NCBI RefSeq assembly: GCF_009695605.1
Contig: NZ_VUNQ01000007.1
Span: forward strand, 42,527-106,526
DNA length: 64,000 bases
DNA from: Tissierella pigra
GTDB taxonomy: Bacteria > Bacillota > Clostridia > Tissierellales > Tissierellaceae
Reading direction: 5' to 3'
Positions 38,964 through 49,154 of this stretch are shown piece after piece. Positions within the stretch are counted from its first letter, which is position 1. Each line of letters begins with the position of its first letter. Made by a program: the position numbers and the translations under genes. The notes beneath the pieces were generated by a model. The model worked only from the letters and a program-made list of their open reading frames with translations, had not been told where the DNA came from and made no database searches.

Positions 38964-39027
38964 ATGAAAACCTCCCTATTTTAGATTAATATATATTATT
39001 CTTATAGGTGGGTTTTGGTTACATTTG

Positions 39028-39585
39028 TTATACTAACCCTTTTTCTCTTCTAAGTTCAGCAATGGATTTTGTAGATATGTTTTCTTTCGGAATTTTTAAT
39101 ACATCTATCATAGTTTGAAGTTCATCTTCATCATTAACTTCAATTTCCATATAGGGTTCAGGATAAGTTAAATCATCCCATTTATCTAAATCAAATCTCA
39201 CATTATTTAAGGAATATGAAGTTCTTTCTTTAAATCCTTCTTGATAAACATAGTATCCTAAAGACTTAAATATTTCTAAAAGAGCTTTTTTGTCGGTTAT
39301 ATCTGTATTGATTTCAATACTTTCCCTAATACCTTCCCTATTAATGTTTTTCTTCATAGTTAATGTTAACTTAATGTTATTAGTTAATAAAGATTTAGTC
39401 TCTCTTATTCTCAAGTAGCTGTCTAGATTATTTTGAATAAAATCTTCCTTAGAATCAATTAATGTATTTACTTGAACCTCTTTATCTATTAATGTAGCAC
39501 CTAATGCCTTTAACTTTGTTTCCATCTCATTTATATCTATATTTAATATTTTTACTTCAAGTTCTTTCATATTAACCCTTTCCAT
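39028..39585 (-). CDS. CYTH domain protein (class IV adenylate cyclase / thiamine triphosphatase superfamily)
   Basis: A protein of about 180-185 aa. The signature ExExK is present (KELEVKILNID) and charged residues of the tunnel fold follow: DSYLRIRETK, KLTLTMKKN, RFDLDKW and PYMEIEV. CYTH enzymes act on triphosphates or organic phosphates. The frame opens at ATG 39585, overlapping the nagB stop (TAATG); an internal ATG at 39570 with GGAAAGGG just upstream is a good alternative. Substrate not determined. Confidence 0.88.
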   Translation of the reverse strand: MERVNMKELEVKILNIDINEMETKLKALGATLIDKEVQVNTLIDSKEDFIQNNLDSYLRIRETKSLLTNNIKLTLTMKKNINREGIRESIEINTDITDKKALLEIFKSLGYYVYQEGFKERTSYSLNNVRFDLDKWDDLTYPEPYMEIEVNDEDELQTMIDVLKIPKENISTKSIAELRREKGLV

Positions 39586-40310
39586 TAACCTTTATATGCT
39601 TTTTCATCTACTATAATAGTTACATCAGGGTGAAGTAATAGAAATGATGCTGGTAATTTAGTAGTTATTTTATTGCTGTTTAGCAATTCTTTTATAATAG
39701 GAGCTTTCTTTTCTCCACTGGCTAAAAGCACTATTTTCTTTGCTTTTAATATAGTTCCAATTCCCATGGTTATTGCTGTCTTAGGTACTTCCTCCATTGA
39801 ATCAAAAAATCTAGAATTAACTTCAATAGTGCTTTCAGTTAATTTAACAATATTTGTTCCTACAGATAAAGCTTCTTCTGGTTCATTAAAGGCTATATGT
39901 CCATTTTCTCCTATTCCTAATACCTGAATATCTACTCCACCTGCTTCAGCTATGAATTCATCATACTTCTTGCAATATTCCTCTATATTTTCTGCCTTTC
40001 CATTGGGTACATGAGTGTTTTTCTTGTCTATATTAATATGATTAAAAAGCTCAGTATCCATAAAATAGCCATAACTATTTGGATTATCTTTAGATAAACC
40101 TATATATTCATCTAAGTTGAAAGTTTTAACCTTTGAAAAGTCTAGTCCTTCTTCTTTGTGAGCCTTTATTAATTCTTTATACATTCCAATAGGCGTACTT
40201 CCAGTAGCCAAACCTAAAACTATATCTGGTTTTTTTGATATTTCTTCTTTAAATATTTCACCAGCTTTCTTGCTCACAGCTTCATAATCTTTTTCTACTA
40301 ATATTTTCAT
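39585..40310 (-). CDS. nagB: Glucosamine-6-phosphate deaminase
   Basis: Converts glucosamine-6-phosphate to fructose-6-phosphate and ammonia. The 241-aa form starts at ATG 40310, nine bases after GAGGA. Motifs: [57 protein letters not shown] and [20 protein letters not shown]. Length is typical of the short Gram-positive type. No nagA is adjacent; it lies 5 nt after a phosphoesterase gene. Confidence 0.95.
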   Translation of the reverse strand: MKILVEKDYEAVSKKAGEIFKEEISKKPDIVLGLATGSTPIGMYKELIKAHKEEGLDFSKVKTFNLDEYIGLSKDNPNSYGYFMDTELFNHINIDKKNTHVPNGKAENIEEYCKKYDEFIAEAGGVDIQVLGIGENGHIAFNEPEEALSVGTNIVKLTESTIEVNSRFFDSMEEVPKTAITMGIGTILKAKKIVLLASGEKKAPIIKELLNSNKITTKLPASFLLLHPDVTIIVDEKAYKG

Positions 40311-40315
40311 CTTTT

Positions 40316-41005
40316 TCACTCCTCTAATATTTTTTTTGGCATGAAATCAATATAATCACATGATACACAGTGAAATTGAATTTCATCTATATTACCCTCA
40401 ACAACATATTTATGTCCTTCAGAATGCAAGTGTCCATATATACATATATCCACATCATAGTCTCTCATAATATTTACAAATTCATTTGTACTAAGATTTG
40501 GATTAAAGGGCGGATAATGAAGTACAACTATGATCTTTTCCGTCTTATTTTGTAATGAATCCAATGATAATTTCAATCTATTTAGTTCTCTATTAAAAAT
40601 TCGTTGATTTTTTTCATCAGACTCATTTGTGTCTATTGAAGACCAACCTCTAGTTCCTACTATTCCTACACTACCATGTATAAAACTATTATTTTGAATA
40701 AATTCAATAGTTTTAAATTGAAAATCATTAAGCTTTTTCAAACTACTCCACCAATAGTCATGATTTCCTTTTATGATTATTTTTCTCCCAGGAAGACTTT
40801 CTATTTTCATTAAATCCTCATAGGCTTCTTCCAGTTTTAATGCCCACGATATATCTCCTGCTAACAGAACCAAATCATTTTCTCCTACAACCTTTTTCCA
40901 ATTGTTTATAATTTCTTCTTCATGGTTTAACCAATTGTCTCCAAATATATCCATGGGCTTTTTACCAGTATTATCAAAATGTAAATCTCCAATAGCAAAT
41001 ATCAA
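40316..41005 (-). CDS. Metallophosphoesterase
   Basis: A 229-aa calcineurin-like phosphoesterase. The TTG at 41005 behind AGAGGTGGTATT places the start immediately before the catalytic motif [10 protein letters not shown]; the upstream ATG would add residues unlike the family. Motifs: [40 protein letters not shown] and [11 protein letters not shown]. Substrate unknown. It is first in the phosphoesterase-nagB-CYTH run. Confidence 0.9.
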   Translation of the reverse strand: MIFAIGDLHFDNTGKKPMDIFGDNWLNHEEEIINNWKKVVGENDLVLLAGDISWALKLEEAYEDLMKIESLPGRKIIIKGNHDYWWSSLKKLNDFQFKTIEFIQNNSFIHGSVGIVGTRGWSSIDTNESDEKNQRIFNRELNRLKLSLDSLQNKTEKIIVVLHYPPFNPNLSTNEFVNIMRDYDVDICIYGHLHSEGHKYVVEGNIDEIQFHCVSCDYIDFMPKKILEE

Positions 41006-41083
41006 AATACCACCTCTTAATGTTGTTGATGAACATACGCTAGACCTTAGTGTTTTCAATATCCTTTAAGTTAAAGTATTACT

Positions 41084-43519
41084 TTAACTTAAATTAATTA
41101 AGTTAAAATCTACTCCTACTTCATCTAATATTATATTCTCACGATTCTGACATGTAAATAAAATTATTTGTCTTTCATGGCTGATTTCATATAAAAACTT
41201 CATAATATTTTTTAATCTTTTATCATCATATTGAACAAAACAATCATCTAAAATCAAAGGATAATTGTCACCAATCATAGAATTAACTATACCAAATCTA
41301 AGGGAAAAATATAATTGATCTATTGTACCACCGCTTAAACTATCTATTCCTATTATTTCCCTGGTAATAGGGTTTTCAATGCTAATATTTAGATCTTCAC
41401 TTACTTTGACCTTATTATATTTTCCGCCTGTAATCCTTTCAACAATTGTACTAATTCCTTTATTTATACTAGGTGCAAATTCATAATGAATATTTGTTGA
41501 TAATTCTTCTATAGTGTTAATTGCCAATTCTAAGGATTTAATTTTAAATTCCATTTTGTCCTTATATTTTTCTCTTTTTTCTAATTCTTCTTCAATTTCA
41601 ACAAGCTTATCCATATTTTTTCCAAGTATTTTCAAATTCTCTTCTATTCCTTTTAGAGCTATTTTAAAATCTGAAATACTTTCGCCAGTTCTTTCAATTT
41701 CATATCTTAATTGATTTTTATCTACTTTTAATAACTCCCTATCTAATGCTAAAGTGATTCCTTTAAGTTGACTTTTGAAATCTTCTATGGAATTTTCCCC
41801 CACTAGCTTAAATAAAAGCTCTTTTTTAGTTTCTAATTCATTTATATATTTTTCATATAAAGTCTTTTTGTCTAATCCTTCTCTGAACGCTTCTACATTA
41901 TCAACATTATTTTTATATAAAATTTCCTTAAGTTTATTAGTATCATTCTCTTTCTTAAGTTTTTCTCCGCTGATCTTTTTCATCAAGAAATCCTTTTTAT
42001 TATTAAGTTCTTTATATAATTCTGCTATTTCCTTATTTCTATAGCTTTCCATTTGAATTTCTTGAAGTAATTTTTTAAACTCCATTTTATTTTCAATTTT
42101 ATATTTTTCTAGTAATTTTCTTTGTAGAATTTTTATTTCTTCTATTCTATTTTGTTTTTCTTTTTCTCTTATATAATATTTATCTATCTGAGATTTTAAT
42201 ATTTCCATGGATGATTTTATTTTTTTAGATTTATTAGATAGATATACAAATAAAATAATTAAAGGAATATCAATGATACAAAGAAAATATTGCTTAAATA
42301 TAATTCCGCCAAATAGAAAAACCAATAAAAGCACACCTATGCCAATTTTATTCAATTTATTTTTATATAATTTATCTTTATAATCAATATAATCTCTTTT
42401 TAAAAATTCAATTTGATTGTTCTCTTGATTATATAGAATCTTATTCTTTTCTTCTTCTATTTCTTCAAAGACATTATAATCATTATTCATTTCAATTATT
42501 TCATTATCATTATTTTCATTCTTTTCTCTATGATTATCTTTTATTTTCTTTTCTATTTCATCTATTTCTTCTCTATTATCAAAGATATTACTCTCTAAAA
42601 ATTCGATAGAATTATTTAAGTTGATGATTTCATTATATTCATCTATAGAAAAGTTTACATAAGTTTTTAAAGTCTCTATTTTCTTTTCTATATTTTTTAT
42701 TTCGTCTGATAATATTTCTACTTCTTCAACTATTTTTGCCTTTTCTAATACTTCTATCTTATTTAGTTTTTCCTTTAAGCTTGAAAGTTTTTCCATATCC
42801 ATACCAAGCATATTTTTTACTCTAATCTCTTCTTCTATGTAGGATTCATAGTTATCTTTCTCTAGTATTATATCTTTTCTTCTTTTCTGAAGTTCTTCTA
42901 TATGTTTAAGATTTAAAGCATAGGGTTTAGTATAAGCTTTATCAGTACCAATTTCTGCAATTTGTTCCTTTAATTCGTCTATTACCTTATCTACATATAT
43001 ATTATCATCTAAAGCTGTAGTAATATTTATCAATTTCTCTGTAACTTCTTTAGCAAGTTTTTCATCTGTTTTAACGCCTAATTGTTTAATAAATATGGTG
43101 TTAGAGAAAACTCTAGTATTAAATCCAAAAAAATGAATTCCCGGTTGTAAAACTCTGCCTTTTCCTACATCAATATTCTTTGTAATATCTTTACCAGTGA
43201 CCTCATCTATAACTTTAGTTTTTTCTTGTCCTTTAGTAAAATTCCTCTCTATTCTATAGGATTTTCCATTATGTTCAAACCTTATGATTCCTGCATATTT
43301 ATTACCATTCCAAGGATTATATTTCTCATGTTCTTCTAAATACAATGTGGATTTAACATTAGGTCTTAGAAATCCATAGAACATCCCATCAATAAAACTA
43401 TGTAAAGTTGATTTTCCAACTTCATTTTCTCCATATATAATATTTATACCTTTATTAAAAGTAAAGCTTTCATTTTGAAATTTCCCAAATCCTAGTAAAT
43501 TCAGTTCTTTAAGAAGCAT
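41084..43519 (-). CDS. AAA/SMC-like ATPase (YhaN / SbcC type)
   Basis: An 811-aa ATPase. N-terminal Walker A INIIYGENEVGKSTLHSFID and C-terminal signature GIDSLSGGTIDQLYFSLRFG plus Walker B YPLILDDCFVQYDD enclose about 500 residues of charged coiled coil. A short hydrophobic patch interrupts it at about residues 395-430 (GVLLLVFLFGGIIF), which is the YhaN hallmark and suggests membrane association. It is 4 nt downstream of the phosphoesterase and forms an Mre11-Rad50-like pair with it. Likely role is DNA end processing. Confidence 0.88.
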   Translation of the reverse strand: MLLKELNLLGFGKFQNESFTFNKGINIIYGENEVGKSTLHSFIDGMFYGFLRPNVKSTLYLEEHEKYNPWNGNKYAGIIRFEHNGKSYRIERNFTKGQEKTKVIDEVTGKDITKNIDVGKGRVLQPGIHFFGFNTRVFSNTIFIKQLGVKTDEKLAKEVTEKLINITTALDDNIYVDKVIDELKEQIAEIGTDKAYTKPYALNLKHIEELQKRRKDIILEKDNYESYIEEEIRVKNMLGMDMEKLSSLKEKLNKIEVLEKAKIVEEVEILSDEIKNIEKKIETLKTYVNFSIDEYNEIINLNNSIEFLESNIFDNREEIDEIEKKIKDNHREKNENNDNEIIEMNNDYNVFEEIEEEKNKILYNQENNQIEFLKRDYIDYKDKLYKNKLNKIGIGVLLLVFLFGGIIFKQYFLCIIDIPLIILFVYLSNKSKKIKSSMEILKSQIDKYYIREKEKQNRIEEIKILQRKLLEKYKIENKMEFKKLLQEIQMESYRNKEIAELYKELNNKKDFLMKKISGEKLKKENDTNKLKEILYKNNVDNVEAFREGLDKKTLYEKYINELETKKELLFKLVGENSIEDFKSQLKGITLALDRELLKVDKNQLRYEIERTGESISDFKIALKGIEENLKILGKNMDKLVEIEEELEKREKYKDKMEFKIKSLELAINTIEELSTNIHYEFAPSINKGISTIVERITGGKYNKVKVSEDLNISIENPITREIIGIDSLSGGTIDQLYFSLRFGIVNSMIGDNYPLILDDCFVQYDDKRLKNIMKFLYEISHERQIILFTCQNRENIILDEVGVDFNLINLS

Positions 43520-43523
43520 TTTA

Positions 43524-44603
43524 TCACCTCCCCTTTAAAAGCACCTCTAGTCCAGTGTATAATGCGTCTTTTACTACTGGATCATCTAAACCTTTATCTT
43601 TCATGGTGTTTATAAACTTCCCAATTATATTATATTTGTTTTCTTCTTCCAACTCATCTAAGTTATAATCCCATATAGTATTATCTATTATCTCTAAATG
43701 GTAAAAATCATTATATAAATCTTTTTCTAAGTTTTTAATCTCCAAATCTTTTCGTAAAAAACCAGAAAGATTGATTCTAAAAAAATCCATACTTTTATTA
43801 CCTATATCTAAATTTCTTATACTTTCTAATATATCTATATACCCCATATCTTCATTTATTGTTATATTGGTTTCCATAAACTTTCGTTTGCTAAATGGTG
43901 TTAATTTAATTTTTGTCTCTTTATTCTCTATTACCCCTTCTATTATACCTCTCTCACCTATTTCTCCAAAGTCTAAGGGTTCAGGACACCCACTATATGC
44001 AATGTTCTTTGAAATAATCTGTGGTTTATGTATATGACCAAGTGCTATATAGTCCATATTTAATCGATTCAATTCCCCTATTTTTAATGGCAAGTATGTA
44101 GAACCATGTCCTAAATCTCCATGTAATACAAGGATATTATTTTTAGTAGTATCTACTGTTATTTCAGAAAACAAATTGTTCTCTTTTATTTCTACAGTAT
44201 CCCAGCTATACCCATATATTACAGTATTCAAATCTTTAAATTCCTTATTTTGAATTTTACTCCCATTAAAGATAGTTACATTTTCTGTCCATTCTATTTT
44301 ATCATACAATGATTTTCTTCCTCTATAATCATGATTTCCAGCAGATATAATTATATTGATATTTTCTGCATTTCTAAAGGTATCTCTTATTCTAGTAATA
44401 TCACTTATGGTAAAGTAAGCTTCTTCAAATAAATCTCCTGCAATTAACAAAAAATCTACCTTATTATCTTTTCCATATTGTACTATTCGTTCAAAGGTAG
44501 TCCATAGTTCTCTTCTTCTTTCTGCTGCCTTTTCCTTTTCAAAAGATACATTTCTAAATTTTAAACCAAGATGTAAATCTCCAGTATGAATAAATCTAAC
44601 CAT
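43524..44603 (-). CDS. DNA repair exonuclease (YhaO / SbcD type)
   Basis: A 359-aa Mre11-like phosphoesterase. Metal-binding motifs: FIHTGDLHLGLKF, LLIAGDLFEEAYF, IISAGNHDYRGRKSL, LVLHGDLGHGS and YIALGHIHKPQ. The C-terminal capping region is less conserved. It pairs with the adjacent YhaN-like ATPase. The ATG has a GGAGGTGAATTT ribosome binding site. Confidence 0.9.
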   Translation of the reverse strand: MVRFIHTGDLHLGLKFRNVSFEKEKAAERRRELWTTFERIVQYGKDNKVDFLLIAGDLFEEAYFTISDITRIRDTFRNAENINIIISAGNHDYRGRKSLYDKIEWTENVTIFNGSKIQNKEFKDLNTVIYGYSWDTVEIKENNLFSEITVDTTKNNILVLHGDLGHGSTYLPLKIGELNRLNMDYIALGHIHKPQIISKNIAYSGCPEPLDFGEIGERGIIEGVIENKETKIKLTPFSKRKFMETNITINEDMGYIDILESIRNLDIGNKSMDFFRINLSGFLRKDLEIKNLEKDLYNDFYHLEIIDNTIWDYNLDELEEENKYNIIGKFINTMKDKGLDDPVVKDALYTGLEVLLKGR

Positions 44604-44724
44604 AAATTCACCTCCAAGCCTTAGTACTAAAATTATATCATAGTTGTCTAGCCTATTTCCAATAAAAAGAAAACCAGCTAATATTAAACTGATTTAAGCT
44701 AGTCTATGTTTTAAACAACTATTT

Positions 44725-45657
44725 TTATAAATTTAATATCCACTCTTCTATTTCCTTTGAAAATCCAGAATTAAGCCCTTCTTTTTCAGCCTTATGGATA
44801 TATGACTCTATACATATATTATAGTCATATTTAAATATCCAAGGCTTCAGTATTTCTATACCATAATATCTATATAAGAAACTTACCATATAATATCCTA
44901 TGGAATAAATATCTATTTCTCCAAGTTGTAAATAATCTATATTTCCACCTTTTAGTTTCAATAATACACTATTTAATACTTGAAATTTTTCTTCTATATT
45001 CTTTATTTTCTCCTTAGTGACAGTTCCTATAGGGTCATCTTTTTCTAAAGTTGTTCCATGTTGTATCAATGATGCAATTCCTTCTTCTAAAATCTTTCCT
45101 AAAATCTCATATATATATTTTTTAGTATCTAAAAATAGAAAAATTCTAAATTTATTTTTAAATGGTGTAATTCTGCAATGGAATAATTCATGACTTAAGA
45201 TTTTAATCAGTTCATCTGTTTTATTAAAATATTTTATATAGTTAATAAATATATTCTTTCCATATATTGAAAATCCCCCATCTATTCCTCCTATGTAAAG
45301 ATAAATATTAGAATTTGTTTTTATGTTTTCAGGCACTATATTCTTAATCCTGTCTAAAGCCTGTTTGATAATTAAATATTGGTGTGTTTCTATATAGTTT
45401 AAGCTGTCCCTTATTATATTTATATTGTTTTTTATTATATAAAAATCATATTTATCTTTATAATCAGTTCTAGTTTTTAGCTTTATTATTTCTTTAATTA
45501 TAATGTCTTCGCTTATTTTTCTATTAAAAATTTTTTCATGTTGAATAAAGCCTTGGACTTCCTTAGTCTTAGTGAATTTAACTAGTTTTTGATAATCTGT
45601 TTTATTTTCCTCTAATATATCTAATAGTATTTTTATACTTTCCATATGAATTTTCAC
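44725..45657 (-). CDS. Putative zinc metallopeptidase (HExxH), DUF2268-like
   Basis: A 310-aa protein with a gluzincin-type site: KILSHELFHCRITPF (HExxH), followed about 35 residues later by a second acidic motif, ILEEGIASLIQHG, which can supply the third ligand. NIYLYIGGIDGGFSIYGKNI just before resembles DUF2268/DUF5700 peptidases. The start may be GTG 45657 (GAAAGGA, 8-nt spacing) or ATG 45645. No signal peptide is seen. Function unknown. Confidence 0.65.
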   Translation of the reverse strand: MKIHMESIKILLDILEENKTDYQKLVKFTKTKEVQGFIQHEKIFNRKISEDIIIKEIIKLKTRTDYKDKYDFYIIKNNINIIRDSLNYIETHQYLIIKQALDRIKNIVPENIKTNSNIYLYIGGIDGGFSIYGKNIFINYIKYFNKTDELIKILSHELFHCRITPFKNKFRIFLFLDTKKYIYEILGKILEEGIASLIQHGTTLEKDDPIGTVTKEKIKNIEEKFQVLNSVLLKLKGGNIDYLQLGEIDIYSIGYYMVSFLYRYYGIEILKPWIFKYDYNICIESYIHKAEKEGLNSGFSKEIEEWILNL

Positions 45658-45725
45658 AAAAAAAATCCTTTCTTAAAGCATTATAATAAATATATATGGC
45701 TTTAAAAAAGGAGTATTCTATATAA

Positions 45726-46658
45726 TTAATAATTAATTGAATATATGTCTATTTGTCCCATAATTCTTTTTATATCACTTATTTCAGTGGTTTCTAAATT
45801 GGAATCCATATTGGATACTATACTAAAGGATTGTCCCAATTTCATAGTCATATCTAAATCATAGTTTCTATTTATACCAAGGGCAAATCCAGCTATCATA
45901 CCACTATGATCAGTTCCTAATTCACATTCATAATTAGGAATTTCAACTCTATAGCCTTTGTCCTGTCCTAAGACTATACTGCCTTTTTCTTGTAAATCAA
46001 TGATTACAAAACCTACTCCCCTATCAAGGATATATTGCCCTGATTTAATAATTTGATTTTCAAAATCTAAGGTTACATTCATTAGACCTTCTAATTCCCT
46101 CTTATTTAGTACTACCATATAAGGAGAAGCATCTATTCCGTACCTTGTTTTATCCTCTGTTCCATCTAAAATGAACTTTTTTCTTTTCTTATTGGCTAAA
46201 GTTATTAAATCAAAGTAAATATCTTTTGGTACACTTGGATGAAATGTTGATCCTAATCCACATATAATATCCATATTTTCCAATAAGTCAGAAGATAAAT
46301 TATAGAATTTAGTCAATTCTTCCCTAGTGATTCTAGGAGCTTCTTCCATTATATTAATATAATTTTCCGATATATCCTTTAGTTTAATAATAGTTCTGGT
46401 TTCTTCTTTAATACCAACAAACTCATGAGGTATTCCTGCATCTTTCAGTTTCATATGGAAGTATTCCCCATTTATACCTCCTAAAAATCCAGTAAGAAAT
46501 GAGTTTTCATTGAAAATATTTAATAGTTTCTCCACTTTTATTCCTTTTCCAGATAGATTATAAGTAAAAGAACTAGCTTTTATATTATCTCCTATGGAAA
46601 TATTATCTACAATATATCTTTTTTCTATGGCAGGATTTAAATCTATGGTTAAAATCAC
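45726..46658 (-). CDS. Degenerate PfkB-family kinase (1-phosphofructokinase-like)
   Basis: A 310-aa protein with the overall FruK/LacC fold: MILTIDLNPAIEKRYIVDNI at the N-terminus, TGFLGGINGEYFHMKLKDAG, and VVLNKRELEGLM in the middle. Two hallmark sites are altered. The first motif is LSGKGIKVEKLL rather than GGKGIN. The catalytic GxGD motif reads LGTDHSGMIAGFALG, so the base Asp is displaced or replaced. It may be a pseudokinase or have another substrate. Start is GTG 46658 after AGGGGGTGAT. It is not next to a PTS gene. Confidence 0.75.
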   Translation of the reverse strand: MILTIDLNPAIEKRYIVDNISIGDNIKASSFTYNLSGKGIKVEKLLNIFNENSFLTGFLGGINGEYFHMKLKDAGIPHEFVGIKEETRTIIKLKDISENYINIMEEAPRITREELTKFYNLSSDLLENMDIICGLGSTFHPSVPKDIYFDLITLANKKRKKFILDGTEDKTRYGIDASPYMVVLNKRELEGLMNVTLDFENQIIKSGQYILDRGVGFVIIDLQEKGSIVLGQDKGYRVEIPNYECELGTDHSGMIAGFALGINRNYDLDMTMKLGQSFSIVSNMDSNLETTEISDIKRIMGQIDIYSINY

Positions 46659-46681
46659 ATTTATCACCCCCTAACCATCAA

Positions 46682-46789
46682 CTATTTTTTTATAACGAAT
46701 AGGAAAGTTCTACTTTTTTCCTTTTTAAAATCTTTGAACTTGTTATTACCTAAATAAGTTTCAACAAAAGCTACATTTAACTCTTCCAT
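46682..46789 (-). CDS. 35-aa ORF or remnant
   Basis: A short frame from ATG 46789 (MEELNVAFVETYLGNNKFKD then a basic, Phe-rich end, FLFVIKK), 11 nt after the alcohol dehydrogenase stop, with a weak AAAGG. The C-terminal TFLFVIKK looks like the end of a larger protein, so it may be a gene remnant rather than a peptide gene. Confidence 0.3.
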   Translation of the reverse strand: MEELNVAFVETYLGNNKFKDFKKEKSRTFLFVIKK

Positions 46790-46800
46790 GAAAGCCTTTA

Positions 46801-47970
46801 TTATAGTGATTTCTTATATATACTTAATACATCTTCATATGCTAAAGGTTTGAAATTACCTACAGACCCTTCTGCATACTCCATTAATGCCTTAGCCATT
46901 ATTTCAAGTTTTTCTTCCCCGATTCCAACTTCTTTCAGAGTCATAGGTATACCTAGGGATTTGAAAAATTCACTGGTTTTTTCTATTGATTTCTTGGCTA
47001 TTTCCATATCATCAAGATTTCTATCTATATCCCATACATTCACTCCATATTCCACAAACTTCCATAAATTATCTTGATCTAATACATGTTCCATCCAATG
47101 AGGTGTAAGTATGGCTAATCCTACTCCATGGGTAATATCATAATATGCAGATAATTCATGCTCCAATGGATGAACTGTCCAAGCTGAATCTTTTCCATAT
47201 CCTATTAATCCATTAATGGCTAAAGAGGAAGCCCACATAAGGTTTGCTCTTGCCTCATAATTTGTTGGTTCATCTATGGCTATTCTACCATATTTTATAC
47301 AAGTTTTTAATATTCCTTCTGCTAATCTATCTTGAAGATATGCACCTTTAACATTGCTAAAATATTCTTCAAGGGTATGACTTATAATATCAGCTACACC
47401 TGAAGCAGTTTGATATTTTGAAACTGTATAAGTGTAAGTAGGGTCTAAAATTGAAAACTTAGGAAACATACCGGAATGTCCTATACCATATTTTTGATTT
47501 GTTTCTAAATTTGTTATAACTGCACCTGCATCCATTTCTGAACCAGTGGCAGATAGTGTCAATATAGTGCCTATGGGTAGTACATTTTCAACTTTTGATT
47601 TACCTATAACTAAATCCCATGGATTTCCATCATAATAATATGCCGCTCCTATGACTTTAGAGCAATCTATGGTACTACCTCCACCTACTGCCAGTATAAA
47701 GTCAATATTATTTTCTCTACATATTTTCACACCTTCAATTACAGACTCAACCCTTGGATTTGGTTCTATACCTGATAATTCAAAGTACGGAATATTATTT
47801 TCTTTCAATATACTTATTACTTTATCATATAGTCCGATTTTTTTAATACTTCCACCACCATAAGTAAGAAGTACCCTAGAGCCATATTTCTTTATTTGTT
47901 TTCCTAAGACTTCTATTTTACCCTCTCCAAAGAAAACTCTAGTAGGTATATTATAATTAAAATTTAACAT
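46801..47970 (-). CDS. Iron-containing alcohol dehydrogenase (butanol dehydrogenase / YqhD-like)
   Basis: A 389-aa group III alcohol dehydrogenase. It starts MLNFNYNIPTRVFFGEGKIE. NAD(P)-binding loops VLLTYGGGSIKKIG and FILAVGGGSTIDCSKVIGAA are present. Metal ligands appear in GVADIISHTLEEYFS, WTVHPLEHELSAYYDITHGV and a following HWMEH. It reduces aldehydes such as butyraldehyde with NAD(P)H; exact specificity is not evident. Confidence 0.95.
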   Translation of the reverse strand: MLNFNYNIPTRVFFGEGKIEVLGKQIKKYGSRVLLTYGGGSIKKIGLYDKVISILKENNIPYFELSGIEPNPRVESVIEGVKICRENNIDFILAVGGGSTIDCSKVIGAAYYYDGNPWDLVIGKSKVENVLPIGTILTLSATGSEMDAGAVITNLETNQKYGIGHSGMFPKFSILDPTYTYTVSKYQTASGVADIISHTLEEYFSNVKGAYLQDRLAEGILKTCIKYGRIAIDEPTNYEARANLMWASSLAINGLIGYGKDSAWTVHPLEHELSAYYDITHGVGLAILTPHWMEHVLDQDNLWKFVEYGVNVWDIDRNLDDMEIAKKSIEKTSEFFKSLGIPMTLKEVGIGEEKLEIMAKALMEYAEGSVGNFKPLAYEDVLSIYKKSL

Positions 47971-48020
47971 ATATTCATCTCCTTTAATTTCTTTTTCTTA
48001 TATATAATACCCAAAGAACT

Positions 48021-48992
48021 TTATTTTAATTTGTAAATTAACTTCCCTTCTCTTAATTCCTTATAAAGTTTTCCAGTACAATATAAGTACTCTAAATGAG
48101 CCATTGCTTCTCCAGCTGCAAACCATTTTTGAGGAATAGGGAAATCTTCAAAGGAATTAGCCCGTATTTTCCACTCCATTCTAGCAGTCACATCTCTTAC
48201 AGTAGACTCACCACTTTCCAATATATAAAGTATTTCACCTAATCTTTCCTTATGATGAGCTAATAATTCAGTAATTCGTCTAGTGTGATCTCTAATTATA
48301 TTTCTATGGGAAGGAAATAAATAGTCTATATCATAAGAGTATATCTTTGCCAAACTATTAAAATATACAGCTAAAATATTTTCTTCAAATCCCCAAAATC
48401 CAATATTAGGAGTAATTCTATCTAAAATATGGTCTCCACAGAAAAACAGCTTATGATTTCTTTCATATAAACCTATATGTCCAGGAGTATGACCTGGTAT
48501 ATCTATTACTTCAAAAAAATAATTTCCAACCTGTATCCCCTTTCCTTCACTAATATATGTAAATTCAACTGGTTCTTTTAAACAATATTTATATCCAGGG
48601 TGTTCACTAAATGTAACTCTATCCCTTTCTAAATCGAATAATACTTTAAATTCCTCAAATCTTTCCCAATAAGACATTGACGTCATTTCATTGATTAGTC
48701 TTCCATCTATTTCTCCAGCATATATTTTAATTCCTCTATCTTTAAATATAGATGCCATTCCTGAGTGGTCTGCATGAAGATGTGTAATAAACAATTCAGT
48801 ATCTTCTATATTTATATCCAATTCTTTTAATCCTTGAAAAAGTCCATCTATACATTCCTTTCTATTAAATCCTGTATCTATTATTAAAGACTTGTTTTTA
48901 CCCTTTATTACATATGAATTTAAGGCTTTTAAAGGATTTTCTGGAAGAACCACTTCAATCATATATATATTTTCATAAACCTTAGTAACCAA
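48021..48992 (-). CDS. Metallo-beta-lactamase fold hydrolase
   Basis: A 323-aa MBL-fold protein. Zinc ligands in order: LFITHLHADHSGMASIF, DIPGHTPGHIGLY, LFFCGDHILDRI and YLFPSHRNIIRDH. A C-terminal helical domain of about 80 residues follows, as in many glyoxalase-II-like or RNase Z-related hydrolases of unknown substrate. The best start is TTG 48992, six bases after GAGGTG; the GTG at 49001 lies inside that ribosome binding site. Confidence 0.9.
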   Translation of the reverse strand: MVTKVYENIYMIEVVLPENPLKALNSYVIKGKNKSLIIDTGFNRKECIDGLFQGLKELDINIEDTELFITHLHADHSGMASIFKDRGIKIYAGEIDGRLINEMTSMSYWERFEEFKVLFDLERDRVTFSEHPGYKYCLKEPVEFTYISEGKGIQVGNYFFEVIDIPGHTPGHIGLYERNHKLFFCGDHILDRITPNIGFWGFEENILAVYFNSLAKIYSYDIDYLFPSHRNIIRDHTRRITELLAHHKERLGEILYILESGESTVRDVTARMEWKIRANSFEDFPIPQKWFAAGEAMAHLEYLYCTGKLYKELREGKLIYKLK

Positions 48993-49094
48993 ATTATTCA
49001 CCTCGCTGTATTCTTTTATCTATATAGTATTTTGTTATGGAAAGGTTGTCAAATGAAAATTTAATATTTGGTATATGTAGGAAAATTACTATTC

Positions 49095-49154
49095 GTTATA
49101 AAAAGCACCTCTACATTTGATAATTGCCAAAATGTTAAAGGTGCTTTTTATAAC
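49095..49154 (-). terminator. Terminator of the long RiPP/permease operon
   Basis: Perfect 16-bp outer arms (GTTATAAAAAGCACCT and its complement) around a 28-nt loop that can pair further (ACATTT with AAATGT). It abuts the stop codon of the ATPase gene. Confidence 0.85.

Noticed and set aside
41003..41059. Upstream ATG for the metallophosphoesterase
   Set aside because: The extra 18 residues are unlike the family, and the TTG at 41005 sits right behind a good ribosome binding site and before the catalytic motif.
41069..41091. AAGTTAAAGTA/TACTTTAACTT palindrome at the end of the YhaN-like gene
   Set aside because: Short AT-only stem overlapping the coding end without a T-run; too weak to call a terminator.
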